Source: Theocolax elegans (Eukaryota; Arthropoda; Insecta; Hymenoptera; Cerocephalidae). From it: 64,000 nt of DNA. The stretch spans positions 81,557,986 to 81,621,985 of the forward strand of contig CM047426.1 in the NCBI GenBank assembly GCA_026168455.1, written 5' to 3'. A program made the position numbers and the translations under genes. The notes below the pieces were generated by a model. The model had not been told where the DNA came from. It searched no databases and saw only the letters and a program-made list of their open reading frames with translations. This document shows, piece after piece, positions 22,033-36,189 of this stretch. The stretch's first letter is position 1. Each line of letters starts with the position of its first letter.

Positions 22033-24664
22033 TATTAAGGAGATGCGATATTTGAAAAATGTAAAGAATTACATTATTTTTGTATTTACCGTGAATAATG
22101 GTAAGGTAACGATTTTCATGTCGATTAATCGCGAAGCTTGTAATCCTCGTATATTTTAAAAACTAAAGCGATTTGTCTACTCTCTTTACTCCAATTCTTC
22201 TTACTACAGCACGACCAAACGTTAATTACCTTAATCCCGTAACTCGCACATACTTAGACCTATTTATCCCCTTCTCATTTACTTAATCGATACCCGTGGT
22301 AATCATTATCGCATAACGAGGATCAAAAAGGTGAGTATAAATTTGAGAATAAAGGAATTTATAATGATAATGAGAGAAAGATTTAGTCTAGGGTATAAAA
22401 TTCACGCTTCTCAATTTGTTCGTCTTTCTTAGCGTCGCGACTCTGCAGTTATTCAATTCATTATAATAGGCGATATGCATTTCCTCTCTTTCTACATTTT
22501 TTTTTTTGCAATTTTCCGGATGCCACGCCATCTTCAGCTTTCTCTATGTTCACCCCCCCCCCCTTATATCTATCTCAATCAATCGATGACGATCGATTAT
22601 TTCACAATGTGAAAAAAGCGAATATTACAGAGATGAAAGACGCCATGAGAAGGATCAGATAAAACTTGACCAACAGACCATCGTTGAGGATATAAGTCAC
22701 AGAGTAATGGATTCCCTTCTGATTTAAATTGTGGAATCGTTTTAAAGAACCTCTTTGTTACTGTGTTTATGATTCAATAGACTTAAGTTTTAAGTCACTT
22801 GTAATCTTTTTTTAAGATTATATTATTTAATTAATCTATGCACCTATACTAGAATTCGTTATATTTAATGGAACATATCGCAATAACTGTTAACTATTTT
22901 AAGATGAAAAATTCATGTTCTATTGAAACAATTTACAAAATAAGTTATCTAATCATTCTTTAAAAATAAAATTTAAATTGTACAACTTATATTAAAATGT
23001 TATCATTTTAACTATTTTAAGTTATATCCATTCCACAAAATTCATTCAGACCAAATGATATAAATAAATTACCCGTTACAAAATATAATATTCTCGGTTA
23101 TTAATAAACCGATAAAATTAATAATAACAGTTGACGAGTTTTATCGAACACGATCAAGAGTTTAAATGGCTACATATATATATAATAGAGATATAGAGAG
23201 AGAGAGAGAGAGAGAGAGACTCGCGTGTATAAAAATTACATCGAGCAACGGTTTCATTGCCACTAAATAACGGCTATAAAACGAACCCGACGAAATGTAA
23301 TTTTGCGATATATACCTTTTTACACGAGTTTCTCGGTGTAGTTCAGAAAGAGTATCGCTCGGAAATTGCAACAAGAAGCCGCCTAACGAATTGCCACTCC
23401 AGAAAGGTACGTATATATAGAAAAGGAAAGGTCAATCTCAGGAGTTTGCGAGCGTCAAAATTTTGAAATTGTGAAAAGTAGCGTTTTTTTTACTCGACTG
23501 CACGTATCGCGGATATAAAATAATTTATTTTCTCATGTGATATACGATACCGATTAACTCGCTGCTTTTTTCTATTATTCGAAATTACAACTTTTACTTC
23601 CTGTTATTTGTATTATTGCCTTCTTTTTGTTAAATGTCTATTATTGCTATTTGTTTATGGATTGAGAATCAAATGACACTGAAGTTATCATAGAAAAGTT
23701 AATAATATTATGGGTAAAATTACTTAATTATGTCGTTGAATAATAATAAAATAAACGCACCAAAGAGCTAAAAACGTTGAAAAGGAAATATTTTAAATAT
23801 TTCCTTCCTTGGTAAATTGACATCGAAGACATTATTTACAAATGTCAAAAACCACATTAATCTAATCTCTTGTAGGTTTGCCAAGAGAAAGAATGAGAAA
23901 AGGAATGAACCACCGGTCGAACCTATGATCGACTCTGGATAAGTATCAACTTATTAATCTCACGTATCTTACAATTTAAAAAACAAATCCCATTGAAAAT
24001 GTTCAACACGTATGTACTAACAATTTTTACGGACAAGAATAATAGCCTTTTTATTACAGCTTAGGATTATCTATGATTAATAGAACTAGCCCCATTGTGT
24101 TTTACAAGCTGAAAGTTGCATTTTTCCAGAATTTCCCTTGGGTTAACCAGGTCAAACTTTTTCTTTTATCTTTAATGAGAAAGAACGTCTTGCTTAGAGC
24201 CATTTTTAACTAAAATCTTTACTCAGCGCTTTCGCTTTCAAGAATACCAAAATATTGTTGAAAAAATGAATGTAACGAATTATCTTCATCGCAACGAGTC
24301 ATATATAGTTATAACTATATGTCAAAACTGTTCTTATTTGTAATAACGTGAACGACAATTTAAACTGAACAACTTATTCAATCTTTACGTATGCATACAA
24401 ACACACAGTGAAAAATAACGAAGAATACTAAATGAAGTAACAGAAAAAATGTATGTCAAGAGCGAGACAGAAGAAAATAGAATATGTGTCTGATATGTAA
24501 AAGAAGAACGGAAACATCAGGAAAATCAAAAAATCATAAATACTTAAAAATATACAACGAATGAAAATTTCGTGCACGCTAGAAGAATAAAGAGATAAAA
24601 GAATAAAATAGAATATAGAGAGCAAGAGTACAAAGACAAAAGTAGATGGAGTTAAATTTCTGGA
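22033..24664. other. Non-coding stretch with simple repeats
   Basis: The stretch is AT-rich with a C homopolymer near 22552-22563 and a (GA)n tract at about 23192-23219. A plus-strand frame at 23257-23466 runs through a donor-like AAG|GTACGT but has no supporting features. Confidence 0.5.
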
Positions 24665-24810
24665 CTATTCTCTCTTGGTATCGACGTAATGACCATTGTA
24701 GCTGCGAGTGGTGCCGCTAATTTTCTCCGCTTGTTTCATCAAGGGTGGAACATTTACGCCCTCAAAAAACAAATGAAGAAATCGTAAATACCGTGGGGAG
24801 CCTTTGAAAC
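24665..24810 (-). CDS. Possible terminal exon of an unidentified gene
   Basis: After an AG at 24811-24812 (ATTAG), 48 codons run open to a TAG at 24665-24667. The composition looks protein-like, unlike the surrounding AT-rich DNA: GFKGSPRYLRFLHLFFEG, then PPLMKQAEKISGTTRSYNGH and YVDTKRE. I do not recognise the product. The acceptor lacks a good pyrimidine tract, no partner exon was found, and no poly(A) signal is obvious downstream. It may be a real last exon, a processed fragment or chance. Confidence 0.25.
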
Positions 24811-27800
24811 CTAATCGGCTTTTTATTTTGAGATTGTTTTACATCTATTACTGCCAGATTTTTGACGTTTTATGGATAAGAATAGAATCGTGTATAATGA
24901 CTTGAGACAAATTCTACAATATTTTAGGAACTTATTGATTATGATTTCTTATTTTAAAATATCTTCTACATTCTTTATTCTGATTATAAACTTTATGAAA
25001 ATAGTATCAATAACTCTAATGAATTTTCCTTTGTAAAGTAAATTGAGAGAAATAGTAAACTTTTTTCGTTAAGTTTATCACAGTAAAAGTAATTAATATA
25101 AATATATCTACAATAATGTTAATAAATAAAAAAATTTGCTCAATTTATCCAAAAATGTATGGAAAAAGGAAAATTTTATGAAAACCAATGGCCGAATTTC
25201 GATGCCAACTTTCGAGTGAACTCAAACGAACCCAACCTAATTTGAGATCAAAACTTTGACCTCGTATACGTACAAAAACTTATTGATTTTACTTAATAGA
25301 GTAATATATAAATATTTTAACTGGTAACGTATAAAAAAGTGTATGCGCTAGTCTACACATACACACAAACTACTTTGAACTGTTCAAACTTATATTCTTT
25401 CGTACGACGGTATAATTAGTGCCATTTTTAGTACGTACCAAAAACTTCAAAAGAAAATATTTTGCAGTATATGTCTTGATAAGGTTTTTTAAAAGAAGTG
25501 TAATATTAGTAATGTGCACTTCGAATTATTATTCGCTAGGAGTTGCTTTAAAACATGTGCAATAAAAATCTTATTACTTCACGAATTAATTTGGTTTTAA
25601 TTCATTTAAATTTTACGATAATTATATAGTACACTTGAAACTTTTTCTATGACTTGAATATATTTTTATTAAATTACTAATTAATTATTTAATAACAGCC
25701 GTCGATCTGCCAAATATAATTTATACATTTTATTGATTGTATGCATTGAGTGCAATATCATTCATTTAATTAACTCTTCAATTTCAAATAAATTATTATG
25801 ATAATAGATATTATAATGTATTTGGAAGTACTAGCACATTAAACAAAATTGTAAATTACATAATATATACATATAGGTATTTTCTTTTTCATTTTATTGT
25901 AGTAAAAATTATTATATATTTCTAGTACTGTACAATGTAAATATTACTAGTTTTAAAAGATTAGTTAAAATCTTAACTGCCAAAAAAATTATTAAAAGTC
26001 TTACTAAAATGTCTAAACCACAAAAATCTATATAAAAAGTCCGGACCATCAAATATAATACTCTTACGCACGCGTAAAATCGTACATGTAAGGTAAGCGA
26101 GCAGAAGCATTTCGGCGCTGCTCGATCTACCGCGCATTGATTTCGTCGTGACCTCAGCTAACCTAAACCCCTCCTACTAGTTCTCGTTTTTATTTCTCTA
26201 AGGGGGAAACGACCGCTGCGGTGAGAAAAAGACCAAATTTGTTTATGAGCTCGAAGGAAGACTTTGGATCGAGACGATATTCTCTTTTCGGTCGCTTTTA
26301 TACTCTGATGTTCAATGAAAAAAGTTATCGTTTCGGATAAAAAATGTTGGTCTAAATTGTTCAAAGATCGCTTCTCGGTCGTTTTTTTTATAGACGATAT
26401 AATTCAAGAAGATCCGAACTTTTGTCGAGGGTAAGTGACAAAAGAAATTTTTTTTAATACTGTTCAAGTAGTTGATTTTTGATAGTACTTTCATGCGAAA
26501 AACTTAATATTTTCAGATTATTGAATAGTTGAAATTTACATCGGATTTTATATCTACATTTATGTGAAAAACAATTTTTTATTTAAATTTTGCAGATTAA
26601 GAAAGTTATTAAGCATTGTTTCAAAATATTAGTCATATTAGAAATATGTGAATAAATTCTAAAAATCCGATATTCATAAAAATATTAATTATATATGTAT
26701 GAACATCGAATATATCACATGCTAATGTAGCTCGGCTTTAATATTTCATTTTTTACTTTATTCTGTAAATAAATTGAGCAATCGTTAATTAATATGAATA
26801 ATCTCTATAAACAATTTTTAACTTTAATATAATATTTACAACGCTTTTAAACCTTCCTTATATCGAAGTTCAATTGGATCAAGGATATCTATATAAAAAA
26901 ATCTGATAAAATCGAAACTCACACCGTATTCATCAACTTTTTTAAAATGCTAAACTCAATGTCAATAATGTATTAATTTTGTTATTCAAAAGTCTTTAAA
27001 AAATTATAGTAAAAGCTATTAAGATTATGTGCATCAGTTTAGAAATAAGAAATCAATGAAAAACCACACGCCTGACTATAACGCGAACGTTACTACTTAG
27101 ATAATATTGCATTTACTCTAATTTATTTTATATCGATTTCTGTCAAGGAACTAGATTTTGAATTCATTCTCTCGCTTTTTTAAGTTTAAACGATCGCATT
27201 AAATTGTATTGAATTGTAAATTTTATTTGTTATCGGTATAATACTTCCTTTAATTCGTTTTAAATTTAAATAATCTTGAGTGAAATGCTTATAATCAATA
27301 ACACACATTTTAATTAATTTCATTCTTATTGGAGGCATGTTATTATACTTTGTATATGTGTAACAAGACAAAAGATTTAATAAACATTTAATTAAATATT
27401 CTTTTAAAAAAATATTAGTTTCAATGCAAATCACTATTAACATGCATAAAATTTATTTAATAATCAAAAAGCATGCAATTAATAATTGTTTGTAAGAAAA
27501 AATACGGTTGTATAAATAAATCAAAATCTTCGAATAGCATAGAAGTGTTCCATTTCCTTAATTAGCCCATTTTATTCAATATTAACATTAGAGTGAGAAA
27601 TTCAGTTCAGTTTCATTAGCATTAATTATATAAAATCAAGTTTTTAAAAAAAATTTTTCTCAAACCAACACACACATAGAATTAATTAGATTGTATATAA
27701 AAACAAAAAGTATTATAGAATCGTGAAAAAAAAAATTTTATTATAATACTGTGTATGCAGTATTTACAATGCTAAAATGAACGCCGTTCAAGCTATAAAT

Positions 27801-30800
27801 AACTCAATAATGTCAGTATAGCTTTCAGGAATCTTATTAAAGTATAAAAAAATATATGTATGTATATAGGAGAAAAGGTAAAATGTACTTGTGTAAGTAA
27901 GGATAGGCGCACGGCATTTTAATGGCACTAACTCTACCAATAAAGCAAGTACTTATTTCCGCAATGGCGAAATGTAAGTATGAAGTACTGCATTAAACGC
28001 ATTACTCCACCGAAACTTGGTAATTATTACAAGTTTAGTTTATATGTTTCACAAGAAAATTTTCAAGTATTTTTGCGATGACAGATTTATAAATATTTAT
28101 GTAACACTCAATATAGTTCTATTATACTTAATGGAAGTGCAAGATATATCTACTTTTATTGCATTAAATGTACGTATAATAATTACAAATAATTAAAATA
28201 GTTTTGAGATTGAAAATTTATAGATTTATATTGCAATATCCAATGCACTTTTTAAGAGATTCAATATTAGATGTTTTTAAATTGAAAATAAATTGAAAAT
28301 ATCGTTAATATTTATTCTATGTAGACAAATATAAAAAGAAATTATATCAAATTAATATATTTTTTAACTTTTAAATTGTTTTTGATATATTTTTTTAACT
28401 TTTAAATTGTTTAATTATGCGTTAAATTATTAATATAGACGTTTTGATAAAGCAAAAATTAAAAATATAATATTTTAGATTAAAAAGAATTTTTTTCGTT
28501 TTTTTTTTCCTCGATTAATAATTTAATTTTTCTAACTCTTTTTACGATTTATAATCTTAGTAAAATGTCAGTTTTGGTGAATGAATACCATGGTGTAATT
28601 AAAATATTTTATCAAATATCAATAGTTAAATTATACTCGAAAAATTAACATTATCATAGCTTTAACGAACAAAGAAAGAAATTTAAAACATCTAATACTA
28701 AAGTGGAAAAATCTGGTGGATAAGGTAGAAAAGAAAAGAAGTCGAGTAAAGAAACCGCAAGACGATGGAATAATAGAATGGAGCCAAGTTACTTAGATGA
28801 AGCAAGGTCAGGGGTAAATCAAGTTAGGCGCTAAAGCGATCAGTTACCGGATATTTGACAGCTGTCAAACTTTCGAGAATGGAAAAGACAAAGAAGAAAG
28901 TAGGAAGCGAATAGAGACTAATTAGTTCCAAGGTATTATTAATTCAAGGTATTTTCCTTATTATTCAAAATTATCGATTATTTCTCGTTACCTGACTTCT
29001 TTTGTTTCTTATAATTATGAATATACCCATATATTTATTAATTTTCTATATATAAATTAGCAAATTGATAAGCTTGGACTAATACAGCAAATCAAAAAAT
29101 AAATCTAAGGTGATTATAATTATAAAAATATTTAATAAAATTGATATGTACACTGGTAGAAATTTCAAAATTTGAATTTAAACAAACAATAAGTAGTATA
29201 AGTCAATTTTTGTCAGGCAGAATTTTTTCGTGCAATGTAATTTCTACCGTTATAACTGAGCAACGAATTTAATATTAATTTTTTATTTTCGTAAAAACAT
29301 CATTGGTTATGTTTAATGGTTATGATTGTTGTAAAAATACTGTAAAAATGTATCGATAACTAACATAGATACATTGAAATATACACCAAAATCATTAAAC
29401 TAGTAACCGTTGAAATTACATTGGTCAGAATATTTTTTTTATAAAAATCAATATTATCAATTTCAATTTGTGACATGAAATATAAATTTGTCTAAAAATA
29501 TTTTATGAACTATTTGTACAATAGAATAAACCGATAGTAAATTCGCCGAAATTAAAAATTTTTAATAAAAGAATGCGAATACAAAAATGTAATAAATATA
29601 ATAAATTATTCAAATATAAACCTCAAATTTAAAAACATTTTATTTATAAATAAGTTGTAATATAAAATTTCCATCACGTAGCACTTTTTAACACTAATAA
29701 ACTCTTTAGCAATCTAAAGACCTGAAATGTTCCTTTAACATTTATGAGATTACCATTGAGACAAATACCCCAATTCAAGTGATTCAAAAGCTACCCTAAA
29801 TCCTTCACTCTGTATGCACCATTTTACACCCTCGAAAATTTATATGCAAACCGAAAAAAAAATCCTCTGCTTTCGAGAAAAAAAATCCGCTTATGTACAT
29901 CGTTAGTCTCCTTTATGTATACGTATATACTTCGCACCACCACCTCCACCCCGTAAGCAAGATTTCCAAGAATAGCTTTCGTAGAAACTATATACGCGAC
30001 GACGAGACTAGTCGATGTATAAGTATAGAGAAACGCCCGAAGTACATTCATGAGTCCACGACACGCGATCGCAATCAATTTTTGTCGAATGTCCTGTCGG
30101 ATGAAGCGGCACGAGATAAATTTCAATTTTTAACATATTTTTTTCCTCTCATGTTTTATACGGGTATAATTCGTAAATCCAGGAATATTTGGTATTTGTT
30201 CATGTATTACCGCATATATTTCATTTAGTAGAATTATTATGTTATTAAAACATTTTTTATTATATTTACCATTTCCTTTAAAATTATATGACAAATTATC
30301 TTATGCATTTAAATATTACGTAGTTAATATTAGATACATTTTAATTAATTATTTTAATTAATTATTTTAATTAATTCGATCAAAAGTGTTTCGTTAGTAT
30401 ATATATTATGAACTTCGGCAACATTTTCTTGTCAATATTTGTTTTTAGTACGGAGAGATTAAACATTATATAATAATTAATGTTTCATATATATACATGT
30501 GTGTGTTTGTGTGTGTGTGTGTGTTTGTGAGAGTGTATCTTTTTAAAAATATTACTTATACATCTGATTTCATTTATATGTTGCAGCATATCCTTAGTAG
30601 AAATCCTACCACACGTTAGTAATGATTTTTCAACAAAAATTCGCCAAGTGCAGATGATTCTACAAGGTATATCAAGACGTATACGAGATTACTTGAATTA
30701 AATTTTTTGTGAGTTTTATAAATTTAGTGAGTAGTATCTAATCCTAGTAGAAATTTCACCACTACTTAACCATATTATGACGAAAAACGCCATAATTTGG

Positions 30801-33800
30801 AAGATTTTATCAAAAAATGAAGATTTCTACTAGGATTATTTTGCTGCATTTAATATACAGAGATCAATAAACTGTAGAACTAAATTAAGTCTAATCTATT
30901 TCATTCAAAGGAGGTACTTTATTTAAAATATGTATTAATATACATATGATCATATTAATATTCTTAAAAGTTAATAATTAATTTAAATCGATCGAAAATT
31001 TATATTTAATTATACAACTCGATTAAGATGAGTATATAATATACATACTTACGCAGATGTATATATATATATAAATATGATGATCTATTTAAAACAAGAT
31101 TACAACTTTTTCGATAAAGAGGGAAGAATATGACTTAGGTATAAAATGAGACGGTTATGAATCTTTTGCCTCTTAAGAAAGTATAAAATCGATAAAGTTT
31201 TGGTCAGGCTATAAAAGTTTAAATTTTTCTTCTCGATTTTTTATCGCAGATATTTTTTTTATACGGTGAAATTTTTGAATACTTTGAAACTGAGATAATT
31301 TACACTTTTGTGAAATAAAAAAAAAATTTCGAAAGATTAAAAAGTATTATTAATTTAAGCGAGTTCTCACAACTTTTTATACGTCACCTAAGTATTTTAA
31401 ATTAACGTATTTAAAGTTTTTATTAATACAAAGATTTTGTTAAGTAATTTAAATATTTTCTCAAAACATGCAGTATATAAATGTATTGCGTATAATGCAT
31501 AAATGATGAAAACCCTAGGAAAATGAACTAACATTACTCGAAACTTTTGAAAAATTTGAAGAGGAAAAAACGTTTTACAAAGAGCAAAAGCTTAGGTTGA
31601 AAAGTAGCCAAAAATGTTAATACCATCGATTTTCGGATGATAATACATTTTCATTGTATCTATGTTGCAAAGGGCATCTCGTCACATTCTGGTATAACGT
31701 AAATCACTCTGACAAACGTTTGTTTTCTCCTTTATACTTTATTCAAGACAAATTACCACAATTATTTCACGCGTTACAGTTACGATGCTTAAAATTACAT
31801 TGTGTTGTGTGTCTATTTCCTACGATATATGAACGTCAAGTACAAATGAAATAAAAAATATTTAACGGAAATTTTTATCTAGTTATGTTTCAAGATTAAT
31901 CAAATAAGTTTGGTTACACAATTAAAATTGTACCTATAATTAATTGTAAAACTTTTATAATGTAATTAACAACAATTTATAGACCAAACAAAAAAAACAG
32001 GTTTACTTTATAAACTAACACATCGAAAATTAAATTTTCCCATTATAAAGGATACTGCACGTATATAATATATACTATATGTATATATATAGTAATATTA
32101 TCAAAGAAAGTACATCGAGTAAAAACTCAAGATAAGATACAGTCAGTTTAATTTTTTTTTGCTTTAATAGCTTTTTTCACGTACGAGAGAGATTGCGGGT
32201 TGCGCGCGTATTCAGCGAATCGGAACGACCTGAGAGAAAAAGAGAGAGAGAATGAGAGCCAGGGAGAGAGAAAGATGGAGGGGTAGGGAGAAAGCAGAGT
32301 AAAAGGTCTATCTTTGAAACTGAATTCGACATCGCGAAACCGGCACACAACGAGTGTTGATCTTTGCGTTACAGTTGCCAAATTATTTCAATTACTTCAG
32401 GAGCACGTCGTACGACGTTTCAACTCTGACTTAACGAAAAATTAATTGAAATTTTGGTAAATTACCAAGTGTGTATAATTGCTCGGTCACGTTATATATG
32501 ATTTTACGGGGATCGATATAAACGAATTCTTTTTACACATGTCGTGTACGTAACATTAATATATAAATGTTGATTAACGGTGGATGGTGTTCCGAAAGTG
32601 TATTGATTTAATTAATCATAATGTAAAGCGAATCAGAAAAATTGATCTAGTTTTATTTGTTTAAATTACTAAAGTTTCATCGAGATCAGCAGGTGTCCAT
32701 TATAATTTTAAGTGCCGATTATTATCATCGCTACTCATTTTCCGTCTTCATTATAAAAATATTTACGGTTTATTTTTTTATAACTTCTTGTAAAAAGATA
32801 GACGTATTCTTACGTCAAACCGCTTGAATAAATAATACAAATTTATCTTGAATAGAATCTATAAGTTCTTTAGAAAAAATATTTAATTTAACACAGTTTT
32901 ATACATTTCCTATGTAAATGAATAAAATATTATACGTTGTGCGAGAAAGTTGGTGTTAAAAGAATTTCTCTACTGATTGTATTCAACTAATTAAACAAAG
33001 AGTGTCTGTGGATTATTTACATTGGAAATAATTTATCAATAACTAATTAATATTAGTTATTTAGTACAAGTTTATACATGAACTTTCAAGTTTCACTCTG
33101 CGAGTAACTTTCTCAATCCCTAACTCAACCCTTTATTTCATTTAACATTTTACACAATATATCTAACTTATACCCTCGTTGCTACCGTTTCTTGGAAACA
33201 TATTTTTAGAGTATAGAGCACAAAAGTGAGTAAATCGTGCAAACGCAGCATTTCTATAAAACCCACAGTTTTATTCGACAAAATTCACATGTTTAATCAA
33301 CCCGATGTTTTTTAAAGCACGCCGCATAATAAAAGGGTGGTTTAAATGCCAGAAGAAAGTTTTTTTCAGTGCACCTAATGCAATCGTATACGTATATAGA
33401 AATTCATTTCACCGTAACACTGTACGTACGCATTGAAATAATTATTTCGAAAAGAAAATCAATCGCACAAATTAACTAGACTAACGAGAAAGCACACCCA
33501 CAGAATTTAGTGTAATTAACGATAAGGTCAATTAATTTCAATTACATATAAAGATTAATCATTTTCGAACTTAATTACCAAATAACTAGTTTAATCAACG
33601 ACGTGTTCACACTCGCGCCGATAAAATACGAAAATAAATTCGATAAAAACCGAAAGAGTTTACGTACACAGGTATACACAGATCCACACAATGAACTATC
33701 GTATATACACAAAATGAGAAGTACAATCCGCATCGCCCAATTCAATACATTCCACAATAGGTCTGTATATACATAGAGATGCACACGTATATATGTATTA

Positions 33801-34940
33801 TCGAAAATTCACCGCGCTTGGAGGAAGTAACATTCTAAATATACGTTACCGATATCAAAGATCAGAGATCTCTAAAATTTTTATAGTTTACTTGACGTTG
33901 AAACTGATCACCATTTATGTACACTTGGTAATAGAACCACCATAACACATATACACCGAGCAAAATGGCGTCGATTCCACGCGCACGAGTATAACCCATC
34001 GGAAGAAGGGAATCTCCGCGTGCGCTTCGCGTAAAAGTCACCTGATGAGAAGGGTAAAATCTATCTGTCACATTTATCGTTACGATCATGCTACATTTCG
34101 TATTTTAACCAATTCATTGTAATGTATACGATGATCTTTGTCTTGACGTATATACGTGTTTAACATTTCTATTTAAGATTATTGTTATAAATAAAAATAT
34201 TGTTGATCAAATGTATCTTTATATGCTGCGCTTTTTATTTGCCCGAAATATATTAATAACGTGATTTTAACGTATATTAATACGAGTAACAGGATTTTAT
34301 AATTTATTAAAAACTAGCAAGTTGATAATTGATTAACAAAGCTTTAATTACATACCCGAGTATGAATAATAATCTTAAAATGGGTATTCTTAAGTATTTT
34401 GGATAAAATAGATTATACTTTTAATTCACTTGACTATCTTGTAATTTTGTAGCAGTCACCCTTATCAGAATGGGTAATCTCAATGCAAAGACGAGCTTTA
34501 AAGCTTTTATCAGAACAGAAAAATGAGACGAAATAAAATTTCAACAATATACCATTGAATTGAATTTATCATGCAAAGATTACAGTAAGACAATCAGTTT
34601 TTGATCCCGTAAAAGTGTTAATGTAAATAAATGTAAAAAAACTGTTTTTCTCGCGATTACGAATGTAACTCATTATAATTATCAATACATTGAAATTGTC
34701 TCCAAAACGAAAATCTCGTTCTACCTCAAGCTCCCATTAGATATGAAAAAATACACGTACATTTACGGTCACTACTGTTCAAACCCGAATATCGCCACTG
34801 CAACTTTCAACAATTTTCTACATAAAAATCACTAAAAAATAAACTCACCAATCACTAATATCACAATATTCCAACAATCAATCGAATCTTAAGAAAAAAA
34901 CGTCTATCCCGCACAGAAAAAAAGTATATAGCCCTGACGA
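24811..34940. other. Long AT-rich non-coding stretch
   Basis: About 10 kb shows no gene I can support. It contains a (GT)n tract at about 30499-30527, a 100-bp MITE at 30739-30838 and purine-rich low complexity at 32230-32300. Short frames (for example 29824-30126 and 33862-34089, minus) have no recognisable motif. It may be 5' intron of Rbp or intergenic DNA. Confidence 0.5.
30739..30838. mobile_element. 100-bp MITE
   Basis: TAATCCTAGTAGAAAT at 30739 and ATTTCTACTAGGATTA ending at 30838 form a perfect 16-bp terminal inverted repeat. A central short hairpin is also present (TTATGACG facing CGCCATAA). A related motif (TAGTAGAAATCCTACC) lies nearby at about 30595-30612. Ends in TA fit a Tc1-mariner type target, which is inferred only. 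Confidence 0.55.
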
Positions 34941-35600
34941 AACAATGTTATAAGAGAGGAGGGGTAAAGAGGGGGAAAGAGAGAGAGAGAGAGAAGGTGG
35001 ATAGGAGGGAGGGAGGGAGGGAGGGAGGGGAAGTATACAAGATCCAGGTTGGAGGCACCTCTCCCGGCTCGAGCGTACGGCACTGCTTATTGATCCTCAC
35101 GAGGGAAGGTACGCGCGGCCGCGTAACGCGCGCGTGAAAAGAAAACGTCACATACACCGGGCCTCTTCTCTTCTAATCGTCTTTGTACATCATACTAAGA
35201 GAAAATAACGCACATTTTTGATGATTCTCTTTTTTTTTGTCATCACATACTTCATTTATCACACATTGGTCACTGGCGACATGCAAATAAAAAATGATAA
35301 TATATTTTATGTAACGAACTTACGATGACCGAGTCGAAAGGATTGTGGCAGGCCAGGGTTGCTTGATATTAAGAATATCTTATTGTTGCGTTGACGTTGC
35401 AGGTGTAGTTGTAATTTGTAATGGTAGTTGCAGTTGCAGTTGTAGTTGTAGTTGTAGTTGTAGTTGTAGTTGTAGTTGTAGTAGTAGTGGTAGTGGTAGT
35501 GGTAGTTGTTGTTGTTGTTATCTCTTGTTATCGTTAAATCGAGGTATAATAATATGTTGTTTTTTTTCTTATTATATTATTATACCTCTCTCAGCCGATA
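34941..35600. repeat. GA/GGGA and (TTGTAG)n low-complexity tracts
   Basis: (GA)n and (GGGA)n lie at about 34977-35031. A hexanucleotide (TTGYAG/TTGTAG)n array followed by TGGTAG and TTG units lies at about 35423-35520. The Cys/Ser-rich open frame across the array is a product of the repeat, not a gene. Confidence 0.75.
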
Positions 35601-36180
35601 GTAGTGATAGAAGAGAAGCCGCCCGTCATCCCGAGGACGAGCTTCTCTCTCGTTTCGCGCGCGCGAGATCACTTGTCGTCGTCGTCGCCGTCGCAGGCTG
35701 GGCTACCCTGGCCTCACGGGGCCGGCCGCTACGGGGCGCTACGCTAGAAAACCAACGTCTCCCCTACCACCCCCGAGGTTAAAGGGAAGGGGCCGGGGCG
35801 CGAGGGGGAGGGAGAGACGATGTAGCCACCACCACCGCCGCCGCCACCACCACCGGTGCGCTCTAGATATGGGTCAGTATCGATCAGGAACAGAGCTGCG
35901 CGCACCTCGCTCTTAACCTAGTCGGTATATGCTTTTCTCACTTTACTCTCCCTATATACCAATGTATATACACATCTCGCTCTTCCCTCCCTCGCTCCCT
36001 CGCTCCCTCGCTCCCTCGCCCATCCCCCCGTACCCTCTCGCGCTCTCGCTCTCACGCTCTCTCGCTCTCTCCCTTCGTGGCCAGGTTGATCTCACGGGGA
36101 AAGACCAATCAATATGCGCACACCCGAATCTCCGATATCTCGCGCCCTCTCTTCCGGGGAGGGGGAGACTTACTTTTTCT
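35600..36180. promoter_or_regulatory. GC-rich, CpG-rich island (possible promoter)
   Basis: This is a sharp change from AT-rich flanks to CpG-rich sequence with GCGCGCGCG, GTCGTCGTCGTCG and CCACCACCACC-type tracts and a (CTCGCTCC)n run near 35990-36020. It lies upstream of the minus-strand Rbp exons, so it could be a promoter or 5' UTR of a long isoform. No TATA, initiator or start codon could be fixed, so the role is a guess. Confidence 0.3.
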
Positions 36181-36189
36181 TTTTTATAA

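Noticed and set aside
23257..23466. Plus-strand frame with a GTACGT donor
   Set aside because: No recognisable protein features, no acceptor or partner exon, and it continues through the donor.
33862..34089. Possible first coding exon of Rbp (minus, MIVTINVTDRFYPSHQ then a GTGACT donor)
   Set aside because: No acceptor partner of matching phase could be shown and the peptide has no family resemblance; left as an unsupported possibility.
35345..35782. 145-codon plus-strand frame rich in Cys/Ser
   Set aside because: Generated by the (TTGTAG)n array; no domain and no codon bias beyond the repeat.
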